Source of the DNA: Mycobacterium deserti | GTDB taxonomy: Bacteria > Actinomycetota > Actinomycetes > Mycobacteriales > Mycobacteriaceae | DNA: 64,000 nt | Assembly: GCF_025345615.1 (NCBI RefSeq) | Contig: NZ_JAODWD010000005.1 | Location: 62,001-126,000 of the forward strand | Direction: 5' to 3' | Shown here: positions 1-9,205 of the stretch, piece after piece | Layout of the letters: each line of letters opens with the position of its first letter | How positions within the stretch are numbered: the first letter of the stretch is position 1 | The notes under the pieces: model-generated | The model's input: the letters and a program-made list of their open reading frames with translations, nothing else | Told to the model about the DNA's origin: nothing | Databases searched by the model: none | Made by a program: the position numbers and the translations under genes

Positions 1-1
1 A

Positions 2-532
2 TACGACTTCTTTGCGTCGCTGTCGCCGAGCCAACGCGCTCAAGCGACGCTGTACCCGTCGATTCTGAGGCAAGACCTACCGCATGACTTGGCCGGACCG
101 ATCGATGGAAGACACCTCTCCGGAGCGGGTCAGGATAATCGTCTAATTCCTTATACAGGCTTGCCGGCAAAGGACTTATCGGAGCAGCAGCGTGCACGAC
201 TACGCGACGTCGTCGCGCCGTATCTGGAGCGGCTTCCCAACGGGCCGCGCCAGGCCAAATTTGATGAGGTGGACCGCTGGTTGTCGCAGTCTTGGTTCGC
301 CTGGATCGGAGGCGACGATCCGCACGGGCCGTTTTACTACAAGTTGCACAGCCCGGTCATCCTCATCGAGTACGACAACCACGGTGGAATCTTCTTCGAC
401 AACGACGAAGCCGAACCGTTCCACACCCACACGATTGTGCGCACGCCGAACGGCAACGACTACGGCAAGGACCTCCTGCGTCAGCATTACGAGCAACACC
501 ACCACACGCAGGCGGATCAACCCTCCAATTGA
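2..532 (+). CDS. DUF3500 family protein, C-terminal part (gene starts before the window)
   Basis: An open frame enters from the left edge and ends at a TGA at 530-532, giving the last ~176 residues of a DUF3500 protein. The conserved C-terminus is clear: the block around FYYKLHSPVILIEYDNHGG, then FDNDEAEPFHTHTIVRTPNG and the DYGKDLLRQHY tail. It aligns throughout with the C-terminal 40% of the full-length protein at 20727-22010, so it is a paralogue. An in-frame TTG at 89 is not the start, because homology continues upstream of it. The function of DUF3500 is not established; the conserved acidic residues and the HTH triplet near the end could be catalytic or metal ligands (inference). A FAH-family gene follows 470 bp downstream. 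Confidence 0.9.
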   Translation, partial: YDFFASLSPSQRAQATLYPSILRQDLPHDLAGPIDGRHLSGAGQDNRLIPYTGLPAKDLSEQQRARLRDVVAPYLERLPNGPRQAKFDEVDRWLSQSWFAWIGGDDPHGPFYYKLHSPVILIEYDNHGGIFFDNDEAEPFHTHTIVRTPNGNDYGKDLLRQHYEQHHHTQADQPSN

Positions 533-1001
533 GGCATGCCGGCTCGCGGCGCCTCAGCTATCGGTGCTGCCTCCCTCGCGAATCGAAGTGCCGTGGGAAC
601 GAGGCGATGTGAAAGCGCGAGCGTGATGCGCACAGCGAAAACATTGATTTCGACGGACAAGAGGGTCGCTGATCGGTCGGCGCGTTCGAGTCCTCTTGGC
701 AAGTCAAGATCTCCTCGCCTGAGCGGTAGCAGTCTGGTGGATGAGCAGGGGACGGCGCCGTGTCGGCTAGCCGCTGCTAAGCCGGCGTGGCACCAGGCGT
801 TCCCGGGCCAACATACTTATGGATTATGCATTGTGCAATCAGCGATGTTACCGTAACGTGCAAGCAATGGGCTGCGCGGGCAGGTGCGTTGCGAGCCCGT
901 GGCCACCGTCATCGCCGTGCATCTCCTGCGAGCTCAGGGCGGCTTGGCGGCTGGCCAGTCCAGAAGTGTTGGCACTGTAGAGAATTCAAGGAGTAGCAAG
1001 C
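533..1001. other. Intergenic region upstream of the first FAH gene
   Basis: There is no supportable gene in these 469 bp; short open frames here have no recognisable domain and are arginine/serine-rich shadows. It holds one copy of the ATTATGCAT motif, ATTATGCATTGTGCAAT at 824-840, whose right half (ATTGTGCAAT) is itself a near inverted repeat. A good ribosome-binding site (AAGGAG) lies just before the FAH start. None of the paired TCCTG boxes found elsewhere is present. Confidence 0.55.
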
Positions 1002-1844
1002 ATGCGTATCGCCAATGTCGATGGTCGGTTGAAATTGCTGGTCGGTTCTGGTGTCGTCGACGTTGAAAAGAGCAGTGACGCCAGGTTCTCTTCCGACCCG
1101 CAAGCCATCTACGAAGAATGGGCGGATTTCCGCGCGTGGGCGGCGACGGTCACCGAGGCCACCGAACCCTTTGATCCGGACAAGGCCGGCCCGCCGGTCC
1201 CGTCGCCGCGGCAGTGTTTCGCCATCGGGCTGAACTATCGTGAGCATGCCGCCGAGGCCGGCGAAGAGGCTCCCGACAAGCCGATCGTGTTCACCAAGTT
1301 CGTCAGCTCCTTCTCGGGTCCGGTCACTGAAGTGGAATTGCCGCCAGGCACCGTGGACTGGGAAGTCGAGATGGTGGCGGTGATCTCGAAGACGGCGCGT
1401 AACGTACCGGCCGAAGCCGGCTGGGATTACGTCGCGGGACTGACTGTCGGACAAGATCTTTCCGAGCGTGCCCTACAACTGCACGGCAACTCAGCGCAGT
1501 GGAGCCTGGCCAAGTCGCTGCCGGGGTTCTCACCGCTGGGCGCCACGCTGGTGACGCCGGACGAGCTCGAGGATCGCGACAATCTACGGATCGGCTGCGA
1601 GATCGACCAGGAGATCGTCCAGGACAGCACGACAGGGCTGATGATCTATCCGGTCCCCGAGCTGGTCGCCTACCTGTCAGGGCTGCTGACTCTCTACCCC
1701 GGCGATGTCATCTTCACGGGAACGCCGCCAGGGGTCGGTGTCGCACGGAAGCCACAGCGTTTCCTCCAGGTTGGTGAGCATCTGCGTAGCTGGGTTGAAC
1801 ACCTCGGCACACTCGATCAGCGCTTCATCGCGCCCAAGAGCTAG
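1002..1844 (+). CDS. Fumarylacetoacetate hydrolase (FAH) family protein, copy 1
   Basis: 280 aa, ATG with AAGGAG 9 nt upstream. The N-terminal cap (1-~65) precedes a complete FAH fold: FAIGLNYREHA, the metal-ligand E-x-E in DWEVEMVAVI, GQDLSER, SLPGFSPLGATLV, and the C-terminal signature YPGDVIFTGTPPGVG. The family cleaves C-C bonds in acylpyruvates and related beta-dicarbonyls, or does hydratase/decarboxylase steps in aromatic meta-cleavage routes, using Mg2+ or Mn2+; it acts in the cytoplasm. It is a close paralogue of the protein at 32695-33543, about three quarters identical by eye with matching ends. It probably forms a unit with the DUF1761 and ABM genes downstream. The exact substrate is unknown. 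Confidence 0.92.
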   Translation: MRIANVDGRLKLLVGSGVVDVEKSSDARFSSDPQAIYEEWADFRAWAATVTEATEPFDPDKAGPPVPSPRQCFAIGLNYREHAAEAGEEAPDKPIVFTKFVSSFSGPVTEVELPPGTVDWEVEMVAVISKTARNVPAEAGWDYVAGLTVGQDLSERALQLHGNSAQWSLAKSLPGFSPLGATLVTPDELEDRDNLRIGCEIDQEIVQDSTTGLMIYPVPELVAYLSGLLTLYPGDVIFTGTPPGVGVARKPQRFLQVGEHLRSWVEHLGTLDQRFIAPKS

Positions 1845-1918
1845 GCGTTCGCGCCGACGGTCGGCAGCAAGGGCTCCAACATCGACGTCGTCCGCACGGA
1901 ATCTAGAAGGAGAAACGA

Positions 1919-2344
1919 GTGTTAGGCCATCTCGCAGACGTCCACTGGATCGGCGTCGTCGTAGCCACCACCGCATTCGGGGCACTCGGTGGGATCTACT
2001 TCGCCGTGCTGTTTCCCAAGCAGTACGCCTACGCGATCGGCCGTGAGAACCAGTCCAACGACGAGCGAGCGGGCGGCGCCCTCTTCTATGCCGGCCCGCT
2101 GGTGTGCGCGCTTGTCGTCGTCGTAGCGGACGCCCTTTTCATCAGCGCGCTCGGCATCGGCACGGTCGGCGGTGCAATAGTGTTCGGCTTGGTCACCGGT
2201 GTGGGCTTTCTGGTGCCCATGGCTTTCAACATCGCGATCAATCCGCTATTTCCCCGTCCGTTGGTTTACGGACTGCTCAATGCTCCCTACTTCGTGATCG
2301 GAAACGTCGTGGCGAGTGTTCTTGTGGTGGTCATTCCGTGGTGA
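1919..2344 (+). CDS. DUF1761 family membrane protein
   Basis: 141 aa, GTG start preceded by GAAGGAG at good spacing. Four hydrophobic segments are visible (about residues 10-30, 55-75, 80-100 and 118-140), the usual size and layout of DUF1761 proteins, which are small inner-membrane proteins of unknown function. It lies 74 bp after FAH copy 1 and 109 bp before an ABM protein, all on the plus strand, so it is probably co-transcribed. A role in moving a small substrate or protecting the membrane during catabolism is only a guess. Confidence 0.8.
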   Translation: MLGHLADVHWIGVVVATTAFGALGGIYFAVLFPKQYAYAIGRENQSNDERAGGALFYAGPLVCALVVVVADALFISALGIGTVGGAIVFGLVTGVGFLVPMAFNIAINPLFPRPLVYGLLNAPYFVIGNVVASVLVVVIPW

Positions 2345-2453
2345 GCGGATCCGCTTGGTACTGGACCAACTCCAAAGAGCTCCTGTGAAAAGACGTACGC
2401 CGGGCAACCGCATATGCAGTGTGCAGGTAACCAACAACCAGAGAGGTTGAAAG

Positions 2454-2774
2454 ATGACCGTCGATCCTAGCCGCAATTTCGCGACGCTGCTCGTCACTTT
2501 CCGGGTAGACCCCGCTCACATCGAAGACCTGCAGAACATCCTCGTTGAATCCAGTCAGCATCAGCTTGGCCGACCGGGATTCGTCGCCTGCACGCTTCAC
2601 CGGAGCGCCGACAACACCACCATTGTGGAGTACCTCCAGTATGAAACGAAGGAGGATCTCGCGGTGATGCAAAAGGCCACCGAAGGCACACATCAGATGC
2701 CGCCCTTCCCAATCGAGGTCGATCACACGCTGCTCGACGTTGTCGATGTCCTGCACGCCGTTCAGAAGCCGTAA
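2454..2774 (+). CDS. Antibiotic biosynthesis monooxygenase (ABM) domain protein, putative quinol monooxygenase
   Basis: 106 aa, ATG with AGAGAGG upstream. A single dimeric alpha/beta-barrel ABM domain: the strand ATLLVTFRVDP, a helix, GFVACTLHRS and IVEYLQYETKEDL are typical of small cofactor-free mono-oxygenases such as YgiN-like quinol monooxygenase. These enzymes oxidise quinols or polyketide-like phenols with O2, which fits aromatic degradation. Substrate and activity are not proven; some ABM proteins are not oxygenases. It is the last gene of the FAH-DUF1761-ABM run and is followed by 282 bp with no recognisable gene. Confidence 0.85.
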   Translation: MTVDPSRNFATLLVTFRVDPAHIEDLQNILVESSQHQLGRPGFVACTLHRSADNTTIVEYLQYETKEDLAVMQKATEGTHQMPPFPIEVDHTLLDVVDVLHAVQKP

Positions 2775-3056
2775 CGCCCCCGCAGCTTGCTGAACCTTTC
2801 ACCGCACGAAACGTCGACAGCACCGGGCAGACGAACGCGACACCGTTGAGATAATTGATCGACGCGCACGACGTCGTCGCCGCCGGGTATCTGACATCGG
2901 TCCTTAATTGCCTGACTGCGCTGGAGGTGACGAGCGGCCCGCCCGCAGGCGTATCCGGGTTAGTCGCGGCCTTCCCGGCCACGACGCGGCCGCAAGCTCG
3001 AGGACACGATCACGTCGTGAATCAACAGCACCGGATCAGGGTTCGGGCGCTGAGCC

Positions 3057-4190
3057 TCAGCCCCAGACTCTTTCGGCGACCGACGTCACCAACTGCAGTT
3101 TGTCGCGCTCGGTGGTCGGTAGGACGTGACGATCCTCGGCCGTGGCGGCCTCGCTGGCGAAGCCGCATTGCGGTGCGAGAGCCAACTGCTCCTTGGGGTA
3201 GAAGCGGGCAGCGTCTTCGATGCGCGCGACCAACTCATCGGCATCTTCGAGGTCAGCTCGCTTGGTGGAAATCAACCCCAGCGCGGCGATCTTGTCATCA
3301 GGCAGATGGGTAAGGGGAGCGAAATCGCCCGAGCGTTCGTCGTCGTACTCCATGTGGAAAACCGTGAATCCGTCCAACCGCTGGAATACCTGTTTGGTGA
3401 ATTCGCCGTAGCCTCCCTCGGCCAGCCAGCCGCCAGTGGCGTTACCACGGCAGACATGAATACCCTTGCGAACTCCAGGCAGATTGAGAGAGCCGAGTTT
3501 CGAGAGCAGTTCGGTTCCGACGGACAGGAACCTGTCCGTCGGTATGCCGTTGGCGTCGAACTGAGCCCGCGCACGCTCATCGACGTAGACCGTTGCCATC
3601 TCGGGCGCGTCGATCTGAATGTAGCGGCATCCAGCATCGGCCAACTGGATCATCCACTGCTCGAGGACGTCGGCGACGTCCGCTGTGAAGTCGTAGGGAT
3701 CCCGATAGACGTCCCGCGACGCTTCCGCGTAGAGACCCACCGCCAGCATCGGGCTCGGAAGGGTGACTTTGATCAGCTTGTCGGTGCGATCCGCGGCGTA
3801 GCGAAACTCGGCAACGCCGGGACACTCGCGGGCCGTGACCTTTTCGGTGACCGTGAACGGAAAAACGAACGCCTGATCGCTTCCATCCTTGCCATGAAAC
3901 GTCATCGCGGTCGAAGGAACCTCACTGAGACCATTCATACCGGTGAAGAAGAAGTCCATGAAGTTGTCCCGGCGCATCTCACCGTCGGTGAGAACTTCCA
4001 GTCCTGCGTTCTCTTGCATCTTCAGCGCATTGTCGACGGCGCCGTCTTCGATCTTCTGGAAAGCCTCGGCCGAGAGAGTTCCATCGCGCAGTTGTGCGCG
4101 CGCGGCGATCAGGTCGGCCGGGCGTTGCAATGAGCCGACCACTTCCGCGTGCAGAATCGTATCCATGAGTTCCTGATCAGTCGTAGGCAT
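3057..4190 (-). CDS. MetE-type (cobalamin-independent) methionine synthase family protein
   Basis: 377 aa. I chose ATG 4190 because a strong GAGGAGG lies 6 nt before it; a longer frame to 4289 has no such site. The chain is a single barrel like the C-terminal catalytic half of MetE, with zinc-ligand candidates HVC in KGIHVCRGNATGG, Glu in FHMEYDDE, and Cys in APQCGFAS, plus the substrate aspartate in QIDAPEMA. It lacks the N-terminal MetE half, so it is not classical methionine synthase. Such short homologues include CoM-transfer and demethylation enzymes, so methyl or alkyl transfer to a thiol is likely. It stands alone, with a TTATGCATAA palindrome 166 bp upstream. Confidence 0.85.
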   Translation of the reverse strand: MPTTDQELMDTILHAEVVGSLQRPADLIAARAQLRDGTLSAEAFQKIEDGAVDNALKMQENAGLEVLTDGEMRRDNFMDFFFTGMNGLSEVPSTAMTFHGKDGSDQAFVFPFTVTEKVTARECPGVAEFRYAADRTDKLIKVTLPSPMLAVGLYAEASRDVYRDPYDFTADVADVLEQWMIQLADAGCRYIQIDAPEMATVYVDERARAQFDANGIPTDRFLSVGTELLSKLGSLNLPGVRKGIHVCRGNATGGWLAEGGYGEFTKQVFQRLDGFTVFHMEYDDERSGDFAPLTHLPDDKIAALGLISTKRADLEDADELVARIEDAARFYPKEQLALAPQCGFASEAATAEDRHVLPTTERDKLQLVTSVAERVWG

Positions 4191-4355
4191 CGCCGCCTCC
4201 TCGTCATAGGGAAAGCGATCGCCGCGAACTGTTCGGAAGGTATCCGAACTCGCTTGAGACTTTCGAAGAGTCGGCCCTACGGGGTGCATTCTTTGTCGGG
4301 CCAGGCAGCGGCGACCGTGCCCATCACATCACACCCGGGATCTATCGTCAATGCG

Positions 4356-4365
4356 TTATGCATAA
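4356..4365. promoter_or_regulatory. Perfect 10-bp palindrome TTATGCATAA upstream of the MetE-like gene
   Basis: TTATGCATAA is self-complementary and lies 166 bp upstream of the start at 4190. The core ATTATGCAT recurs near 828, 5895 and, on the other strand, 41996. It could be an operator for the TetR protein encoded next door (4497-5078) or a promoter -10 region; the sequence cannot separate these. Confidence 0.4.
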
Positions 4366-4496
4366 TTCAACTGCGTCACCGAAAGCCGCCGTTCGCTCAT
4401 TCAGTCGAAGCTCATCGTGCCCTGGGCTATAGAGGGATGTGAGAGTTCGTTTGACGCCTGACCATCCCGGCGTTCGCTGTCCCGGGCGAGCGAGCC

Positions 4497-5078
4497 CTAG
4501 TCGCCCTGGGTGAGACTTGGAACGATTACCTCGTCAATAAGGGACTCGAGAGTTGTGCGCGTTGGAGCGCGCCCCGAGATGACGGACCGGAATAGGAGAT
4601 AGCCGGGCAGCACGTCTCGAAGGGTTTCGCCGATTGAACCTTGTGGGACTTCGCCGCGGTTCATGGCTTTGTCGAGAGCAAGACCAATCAGCGCGTTCCG
4701 GTGGTCGAGGAGCAGGCCCTGAACCGCATTACGAAGGTCTTGGTTGCGCGACGCTTCGAACGTCAGCGCACCTATAGCGCTTGCTTGCGCGCACACCAAC
4801 TCGCCGATTCGTAGCAAGTCGCCGCGCAGCGTGCCCGTGGCGGGCGCGGCCATGGTGGAGCGGCATCCTTCTGTGAAAGCAGTGAGCACTAGCTCCGCCT
4901 TCGTTGGCCAACGCCGATAGATGGTCGCCTTGCTGGCTTTCGCGGTGGCCGCTACGGCATCGAGCGTCAGTCCGTCATATCCGCGTTCCCTGACGATTTT
5001 CATTGTTGCGCTAAGTAGTTCGGCCTCGCGGGGCGTCCATGGCGAGTGTCCGTCAGGCGCTTGAACGGCGCCTGTCAC
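4497..5078 (-). CDS. TetR/AcrR family transcriptional regulator
   Basis: 193 aa, GTG start at 5078. Residues ~15-62 form a TetR helix-turn-helix: LLSATMKIVRERGYDGLTLD, then AVAATAKASKATIYRRWPTK with the canonical YRRWP end. The rest is a helical ligand-binding domain of the TetR_C type. It would act as a dimeric repressor, released by a pathway metabolite. It lies between the MetE-like gene and an SRPBCC gene, both on the same strand, so either could be a target. It is the only intact regulator in the island and therefore a candidate, though unproven, for the repeated operator sites. Confidence 0.9.
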   Translation of the reverse strand: MTGAVQAPDGHSPWTPREAELLSATMKIVRERGYDGLTLDAVAATAKASKATIYRRWPTKAELVLTAFTEGCRSTMAAPATGTLRGDLLRIGELVCAQASAIGALTFEASRNQDLRNAVQGLLLDHRNALIGLALDKAMNRGEVPQGSIGETLRDVLPGYLLFRSVISGRAPTRTTLESLIDEVIVPSLTQGD

Positions 5079-5330
5079 GGTGCGTCGATCGGTCGAGGGT
5101 AGGAATACATTCGCTTAGCGCGCAGGCCATCGGCTCGGCCCTGCGGCTTCGGGACCTTGATGATAAGGTCACCGAGCTCATCAAGCATGATCACCCCATT
5201 ACGGACGGGGTTGCGCACGAGTTGGGGGCCTCTCAGGCCGCTGTGGCACCATTGATGTCCACGGCCGCCGCCAGGTTCGGTTCGACTACGACCGCAGCCA
5301 TGTCTTCCGTTGAATAGTCGGCGCCGGCGG

Positions 5331-5792
5331 TCACCGCTGGTGCTCGGCCAGGTCTGCGAGTCGGTCAAGCGATGCCCGCAGCATCACGGTCGTCGTGGCC
5401 ATTGCTCGCTGCAATCGATTCTGGTCAGTGAGCGCAGTCCAGTCGTAGGTGTGGATGGCTCGCGTATGCCATGCGTCTATGGGCGTGAGTTCCCAGCGCC
5501 ATAGATGTCCGGCCGGCGCGCTGCCCGCGTCGGCCGGCATCCAAGCGATGCGCCTACCTTCCTCGAACTCCACGACATGATTCTCACGGATGTTGCCTGA
5601 CGTGGTCGTCATCGTGAAAACCTCGCCGACCGCGCGTACGCGTTGTCCGTCGGCGGCGCCGCCTAGGTTGCTGTTGCCGTCCCAGCGGGGCTGCTGTGCT
5701 GGATCGGCGATCAACTCGAAGATCTGATCTGCAGAGGCTGCGATGTCGCGTACTGCGCACACAACGCGTGGGATGTCAGCGTTCCCCGTCAT
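5331..5792 (-). CDS. SRPBCC family protein (polyketide cyclase/START-like fold)
   Basis: 153 aa. ATG 5792 is chosen because GGAG precedes it and because the domain begins a few residues later (VVCAVRDIAASADQIFELIADP). The helix-grip pattern continues through PAQQPRWDGNS, the strand HVVEFEEGRRIAWMP, LWRWELTP and the long C-terminal helix. The fold makes a deep hydrophobic pocket for lipids, polyketides or aromatic ligands; many members are binding proteins with no known reaction. The 250 bp between it and the TetR gene contain no recognisable gene. A second, longer SRPBCC lies in the core region at 44343. Confidence 0.82.
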   Translation of the reverse strand: MTGNADIPRVVCAVRDIAASADQIFELIADPAQQPRWDGNSNLGGAADGQRVRAVGEVFTMTTTSGNIRENHVVEFEEGRRIAWMPADAGSAPAGHLWRWELTPIDAWHTRAIHTYDWTALTDQNRLQRAMATTTVMLRASLDRLADLAEHQR

Positions 5793-6233
5793 CCCGTATC
5801 TCCATTCTCTCTGGAAAATGACACGCGAAACCCAGCGGCTCGGCTCGTCGAGAACCCAACGAGGGAGAAGCGCGCAAGGTATCACTCACGATACATTATG
5901 CATACGATGGCGCGGGCCTCCGGAGGTGGCTTCGTCGGCTCAAAATTCGGCGACAACTCCCGCTAGATGACCGTCAACCACGCTGCCGCAACGTGGACCG
6001 ACGGCTGGAGCCTCCCCCGCCCATCCTCGGAGCAAGCGGCATCAATGCATCGGGAGACTCGGTTCGTGCTGCACAAAGTCTTGGACCTGACCGACGGCCG
6101 CCGCCATACTGGGTTCCAGTGTGATTGTGCCTAATTGATTGTCAACAACTGTAATCCGTCGAATTGCCGTCGTGGGCGGCCGTGTGTCGAGCGGGTGCCC
6201 CGCGCCGGTGGGAAATTGGAGAAAGGAACCTCT
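5793..6233. other. Intergenic region between the SRPBCC gene and a methyltransferase gene
   Basis: These 441 bp separate divergent genes and carry no supportable coding sequence. The ATTATGCATA motif occurs at 5895-5904, about 100 bp upstream of the SRPBCC start, which makes it the best promoter or operator candidate here. AAAGGA at 6222-6227 serves the methyltransferase start at 6234. Confidence 0.5.
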
Positions 6234-6860
6234 TTGCCAAGACGAATGATCGACAGCGTGCTATCGCAGACGCGTACTGTTATCGGTAGGTTTCCCTTCC
6301 CTCATTGGGCATCGGTTCTCTTGAATAACCCGATCCGGCGGGCGCTCGAGCGCCCGGATTCCACGATCGACAAGATCGGACTTGATGGCCACGAGCACGT
6401 ACTCGAATTGGGCCCAGGACCCGGATTCTTCAGCGTCCCGTTGGCGGGCCGCCTGCCGCGTGGCCATCTCGATTTATTCGACATACAGCCCGGGATGCTG
6501 GATAGGGCGAGACGCAATCTCGAGCGGGCAGGTCATCGCAATGTGGGTTACCACGTGGGTGAAGCTGATGTTGAGCTGCCGTTCCCAGACGGTGCGTTCG
6601 ACGTCGCTTTCTTGGCTGAGGTGATCGGAGAGGTTTCCGATAAGACTGCTTGCCTCAGGTCGCTGGCGCGCGTCATCAAGCCTGGCGGCGTCCTTGTCTT
6701 CCGCGAGGCGTTCCCCGATCCTGATCGGTTGAGTGTGGCTGAGCTACGAAAGTTGGCTGAACCTAACGATTTTGCGTTCGCCGACGCAATTGAAGGTCGG
6801 TGGGGCGACGTAGTTCGATTCCGTAGAAACCACTACGGCATACAAACCAAAGATATCTAG
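6234..6860 (+). CDS. Class I SAM-dependent methyltransferase
   Basis: 208 aa from a TTG at 6234, chosen because AAAGGA ends 6 nt before it; ATG 6246 is an alternative, and the frame stays open to 6135. The Rossmann core is complete: motif I VLELGPGPGFFSVPLA, an acidic end to strand 2 (LDLFDIQPGML), PFPDGAFDVAFLAEV, and the LARVIKPGGVLVFREAF post-motif. This is the Methyltransf_11 arrangement used on small molecules and lipids. No substrate can be assigned. It transcribes away from the SRPBCC gene and is followed by a decayed esterase on the opposite strand. Confidence 0.85.
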   Translation: MPRRMIDSVLSQTRTVIGRFPFPHWASVLLNNPIRRALERPDSTIDKIGLDGHEHVLELGPGPGFFSVPLAGRLPRGHLDLFDIQPGMLDRARRNLERAGHRNVGYHVGEADVELPFPDGAFDVAFLAEVIGEVSDKTACLRSLARVIKPGGVLVFREAFPDPDRLSVAELRKLAEPNDFAFADAIEGRWGDVVRFRRNHYGIQTKDI

Positions 6861-6969
6861 GTGGAGCATCGTCAGCGCAGATCGGCTGTTTACCAGCGAG
6901 GCGGTCACCGTAGGACACCCCGACAAGACTGAAGGCGGCAGGTGCACTGGGAGGCAGCGTGAGGCCGCC

Positions 6970-7897
6970 GCCTGACCGAGGTCCGCAAGGTCGACATCAT
7001 CGACGGTGACCCTCGGATGGATGCGAGACTTTCCGCGCTTAGGCTCCAGAACCGGGTCGAAAGTTGAAGCTCCGTTCGTTGTTCCGCGACTTCGACGGGA
7101 ACGCCACGGCGCGCCGGGCAGGGCGTCGCCCTCGACGACGGGGGCGAGAAGGGTGTGGGTGTGAGCGCCCTTGGGCCCCAATGACTCGGCGAATGTGGGC
7201 ATCCACGTGAGCAACGCCTGGCTCGCCGTCACCAGTGCGCCATAAAGAGAAGCGTTGCAGTTCAGGGCTGTCGCCTGGGCGCCGAGTTCGGCGGCGATTC
7301 GGGTGCAGCTCGTGGCGGCGAAATCCTCGGTGAAGCACGTGCCTGGCAGGCTTCAGGTGATCGCGCTCTGGAACAGTCCCGAACCGGTCGGCATGGTGAG
7401 CAGTGCAGCGACGCTGCCGCCGCCGGCGGATTGACGGAAGACGATTACGTTTGCGGCGGTGTCTGCCAAAGCCGCGATGTTGTCCTGCACTCATTGCAGG
7501 GCGGCGACCTGGTCGAGCAGGCCCGCGGTTGTTCGGGGGCGCTGTCGATGTGGGCGACGCCGTCCGCGCCGACGCGGTAGTTCGAAGGCCCTCCAGAAGG
7601 CGTCCGCAGTGAATCCAGACCATGACGGGCAAACCCGCGCTAACCAGGTCCGAGGACCAGCCAGCCAGTGTCGATGCCAGAGCGTCCAACGCCGGACTGG
7701 GGCGCCGGCGGCCCAAACTGACCGTGTCTCGGACGCCGTCCAAGCGTGGGGGTCGGGCCGACCGCGCGAAGCGGTCGGCCCGACGGGTGGTTGTAGGGAA
7801 TGGCGCGGAACACCGCGACCGCTTTTCCCCACGTGCCACGCACGGTTCCGGCCGCCGTAGGTGCTTGGGGGTCAGGGCGGCCACAGTCTGGCTTCAT
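6970..7897 (-). pseudogene. Type B carboxylesterase (para-nitrobenzyl esterase-like), frameshifted remnant
   Basis: Read on the minus strand, pieces of one carboxylesterase appear in order but in different frames. They are GTVRGTWGKAVAVFRAIPY (7800-7850), RLDGVRDTV then LPVMVWIHCGRLLEG (about 7600-7745), DNIAALADTAANVIVFRQSAGGGSVAALL around the nucleophile serine (about 7400-7490), and the C-terminal run from TASQALLTWMPTFAESL (about 7000-7230). In functional relatives the oxyanion segment reads HGGG and the elbow GESAGG; here both are altered (HCGR, RQSAGG). At least three frame changes and in-frame stops rule out a working enzyme. The ends are approximate, with a likely original ATG near 7897. 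Confidence 0.8.
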
Positions 7898-8174
7898 CAC
7901 GGTTCTGGTGGTGACGAAGTCTCTGGACAGATTCGATTGTCCACCGGCGGCGCGAATGCTTACCGTCTCACCTATGCCTGCGGACGCACCCAACATCGTT
8001 GCCACACAGGTGGCATCGCCGCGAGTCGGCGCACTCGGTTTGCCTTCACCGCGATGATCGATTTCGCGGTCGAGCTCTCCGGTGTCACCAGGCGGGCTCT
8101 GCGCCTGTTCATTGGCTTCGGGCAGTGGAGGACATAGCGGTGCTGCACTACGATAAGAGGCCGAACCCCTCGCC

Positions 8175-8909
8175 TTAGATTGACATCCCTCCGTCGATCG
8201 GTAACACAGTTCCAGTTATGTAGCCCGCCTCGTGGGACGCAAGAAACCCTACTGCGAAAGACATTTCGCGTGGATCTGCGAACCGTCCCATCGGAATGCC
8301 AGCAGTGAGCTCGGCCTTATTGTCCTCCGGAATGGACGACACCATGCGGGTCAGGGCGTTCGGCGATATCGCGTTCACCGTCACGCCGAATCGCGCTAGT
8401 TCCTTGGCCGCAGTCTTCGTAAATCCCACGATGCCCGCCTTGGCGGCCGCATAGTTCGCCTGTCCGATGTTTCCGCGCAGCCCCGTGTAAGAAGTTACGT
8501 TGATCACGCGACCGAAGTTCTGGGCACGGAAATGCGCGACACACGCACGGGTCATGCGGGAGGTTCCGCCGACGTGGATGGCCATGACTTGTTCCCAGTC
8601 GTCGTCAGTCAGTTTCCAAAGCATCTTGTCGCGCAGGATTCCCGCGTTGTTGATTAGAACGTCGAGCCGCCCGGTATGCGAGATGATCTGGCGCACGGCT
8701 AAGTCGACCTCATCAGTTTTGCTGACATCTGCGCCGATGGCGATCGCGCCGATAGCCGCGGCTGACCTACTGGCTGCGGCCTGGTCGTAGTCAACGATGA
8801 AGACATGGGCTCCAGCGTCACAAAAGAAGCGACTTAGCTCTAGCCCGATCCCTTGGGCACCACCCGTGACGACGACCGTTTGGCCCCCGAAGTCGTATGC
8901 AACGTTCAA
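8175..8909 (-). CDS. Short-chain dehydrogenase/reductase (FabG-like)
   Basis: 244 aa from a TTG at 8909 with GAGAGGG upstream; the frame stays open to 9170, but that leader is arginine-rich and unlike the family. Features are the dinucleotide motif TGGAQGIG, the NNAG motif, and the catalytic Ser...Tyr-x3-Lys set (NVTSYTG ... NYAAAKAG), ending in the usual GTVLPIDGGM. It is a classical NAD(P)-dependent oxidoreductase, likely acting on a hydroxyacyl-CoA or cyclic alcohol (inference). It is divergent from the bicupin gene, and the shared 446-bp gap contains two paired operator sites (9065-9100 and 9206-9241). Confidence 0.88.
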   Translation of the reverse strand: MNVAYDFGGQTVVVTGGAQGIGLELSRFFCDAGAHVFIVDYDQAAASRSAAAIGAIAIGADVSKTDEVDLAVRQIISHTGRLDVLINNAGILRDKMLWKLTDDDWEQVMAIHVGGTSRMTRACVAHFRAQNFGRVINVTSYTGLRGNIGQANYAAAKAGIVGFTKTAAKELARFGVTVNAISPNALTRMVSSIPEDNKAELTAGIPMGRFADPREMSFAVGFLASHEAGYITGTVLPIDGGMSI

Positions 8910-9064
8910 CGTGCAAACCCTCTCGACAGTTACTCGGCGGTGATTCAGATCGACAAACCGCGCCTCATCAGGCCGGCGACGATGCTCGCCCGCGAGTCGG
9001 CAATCCTCTGCCGCTCGGTTGCCCATAACGTCCCGGCGCCAAGGCACACACCGGTTCGCCGGAC

Positions 9065-9100
9065 TCCCGCATAGTAGGATACCCATCCTGCTATACAGGA
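9065..9100. promoter_or_regulatory. Paired operator-like site A (two 15-bp boxes, 21-bp register)
   Basis: Box 1 is TCCCGCATAGTAGGA (9065-9079) and box 2 is TCCTGCTATACAGGA (9086-9100); their starts are 21 bp apart. Box 2 is palindromic outside its centre. The site is 156 bp upstream of the SDR start at 8909. The same two-box layout recurs at six other places in the island. Confidence 0.7.
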
Positions 9101-9205
9101 CACGCCGCCGGTCTGTCCAAACGCTTCCGAAGGAGGGGCGCGTGGGCGATTGCGTGTGGCCCGAGTCCACGGGAGCATCGGTGCAGTAGGTGCCGTTGAC
9201 GTGAA

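Noticed and set aside
921..936. TCCTGCGAGCTCAGGG upstream of FAH copy 1 as another operator box
   Set aside because: The two arms are one base farther apart than in all other boxes and there is no partner 21 bp away.
5075..5368. Minus-strand open frame between the TetR and SRPBCC genes
   Set aside because: A few protein-like words, but no recognisable domain and no start signal; could be debris and I cannot name it.
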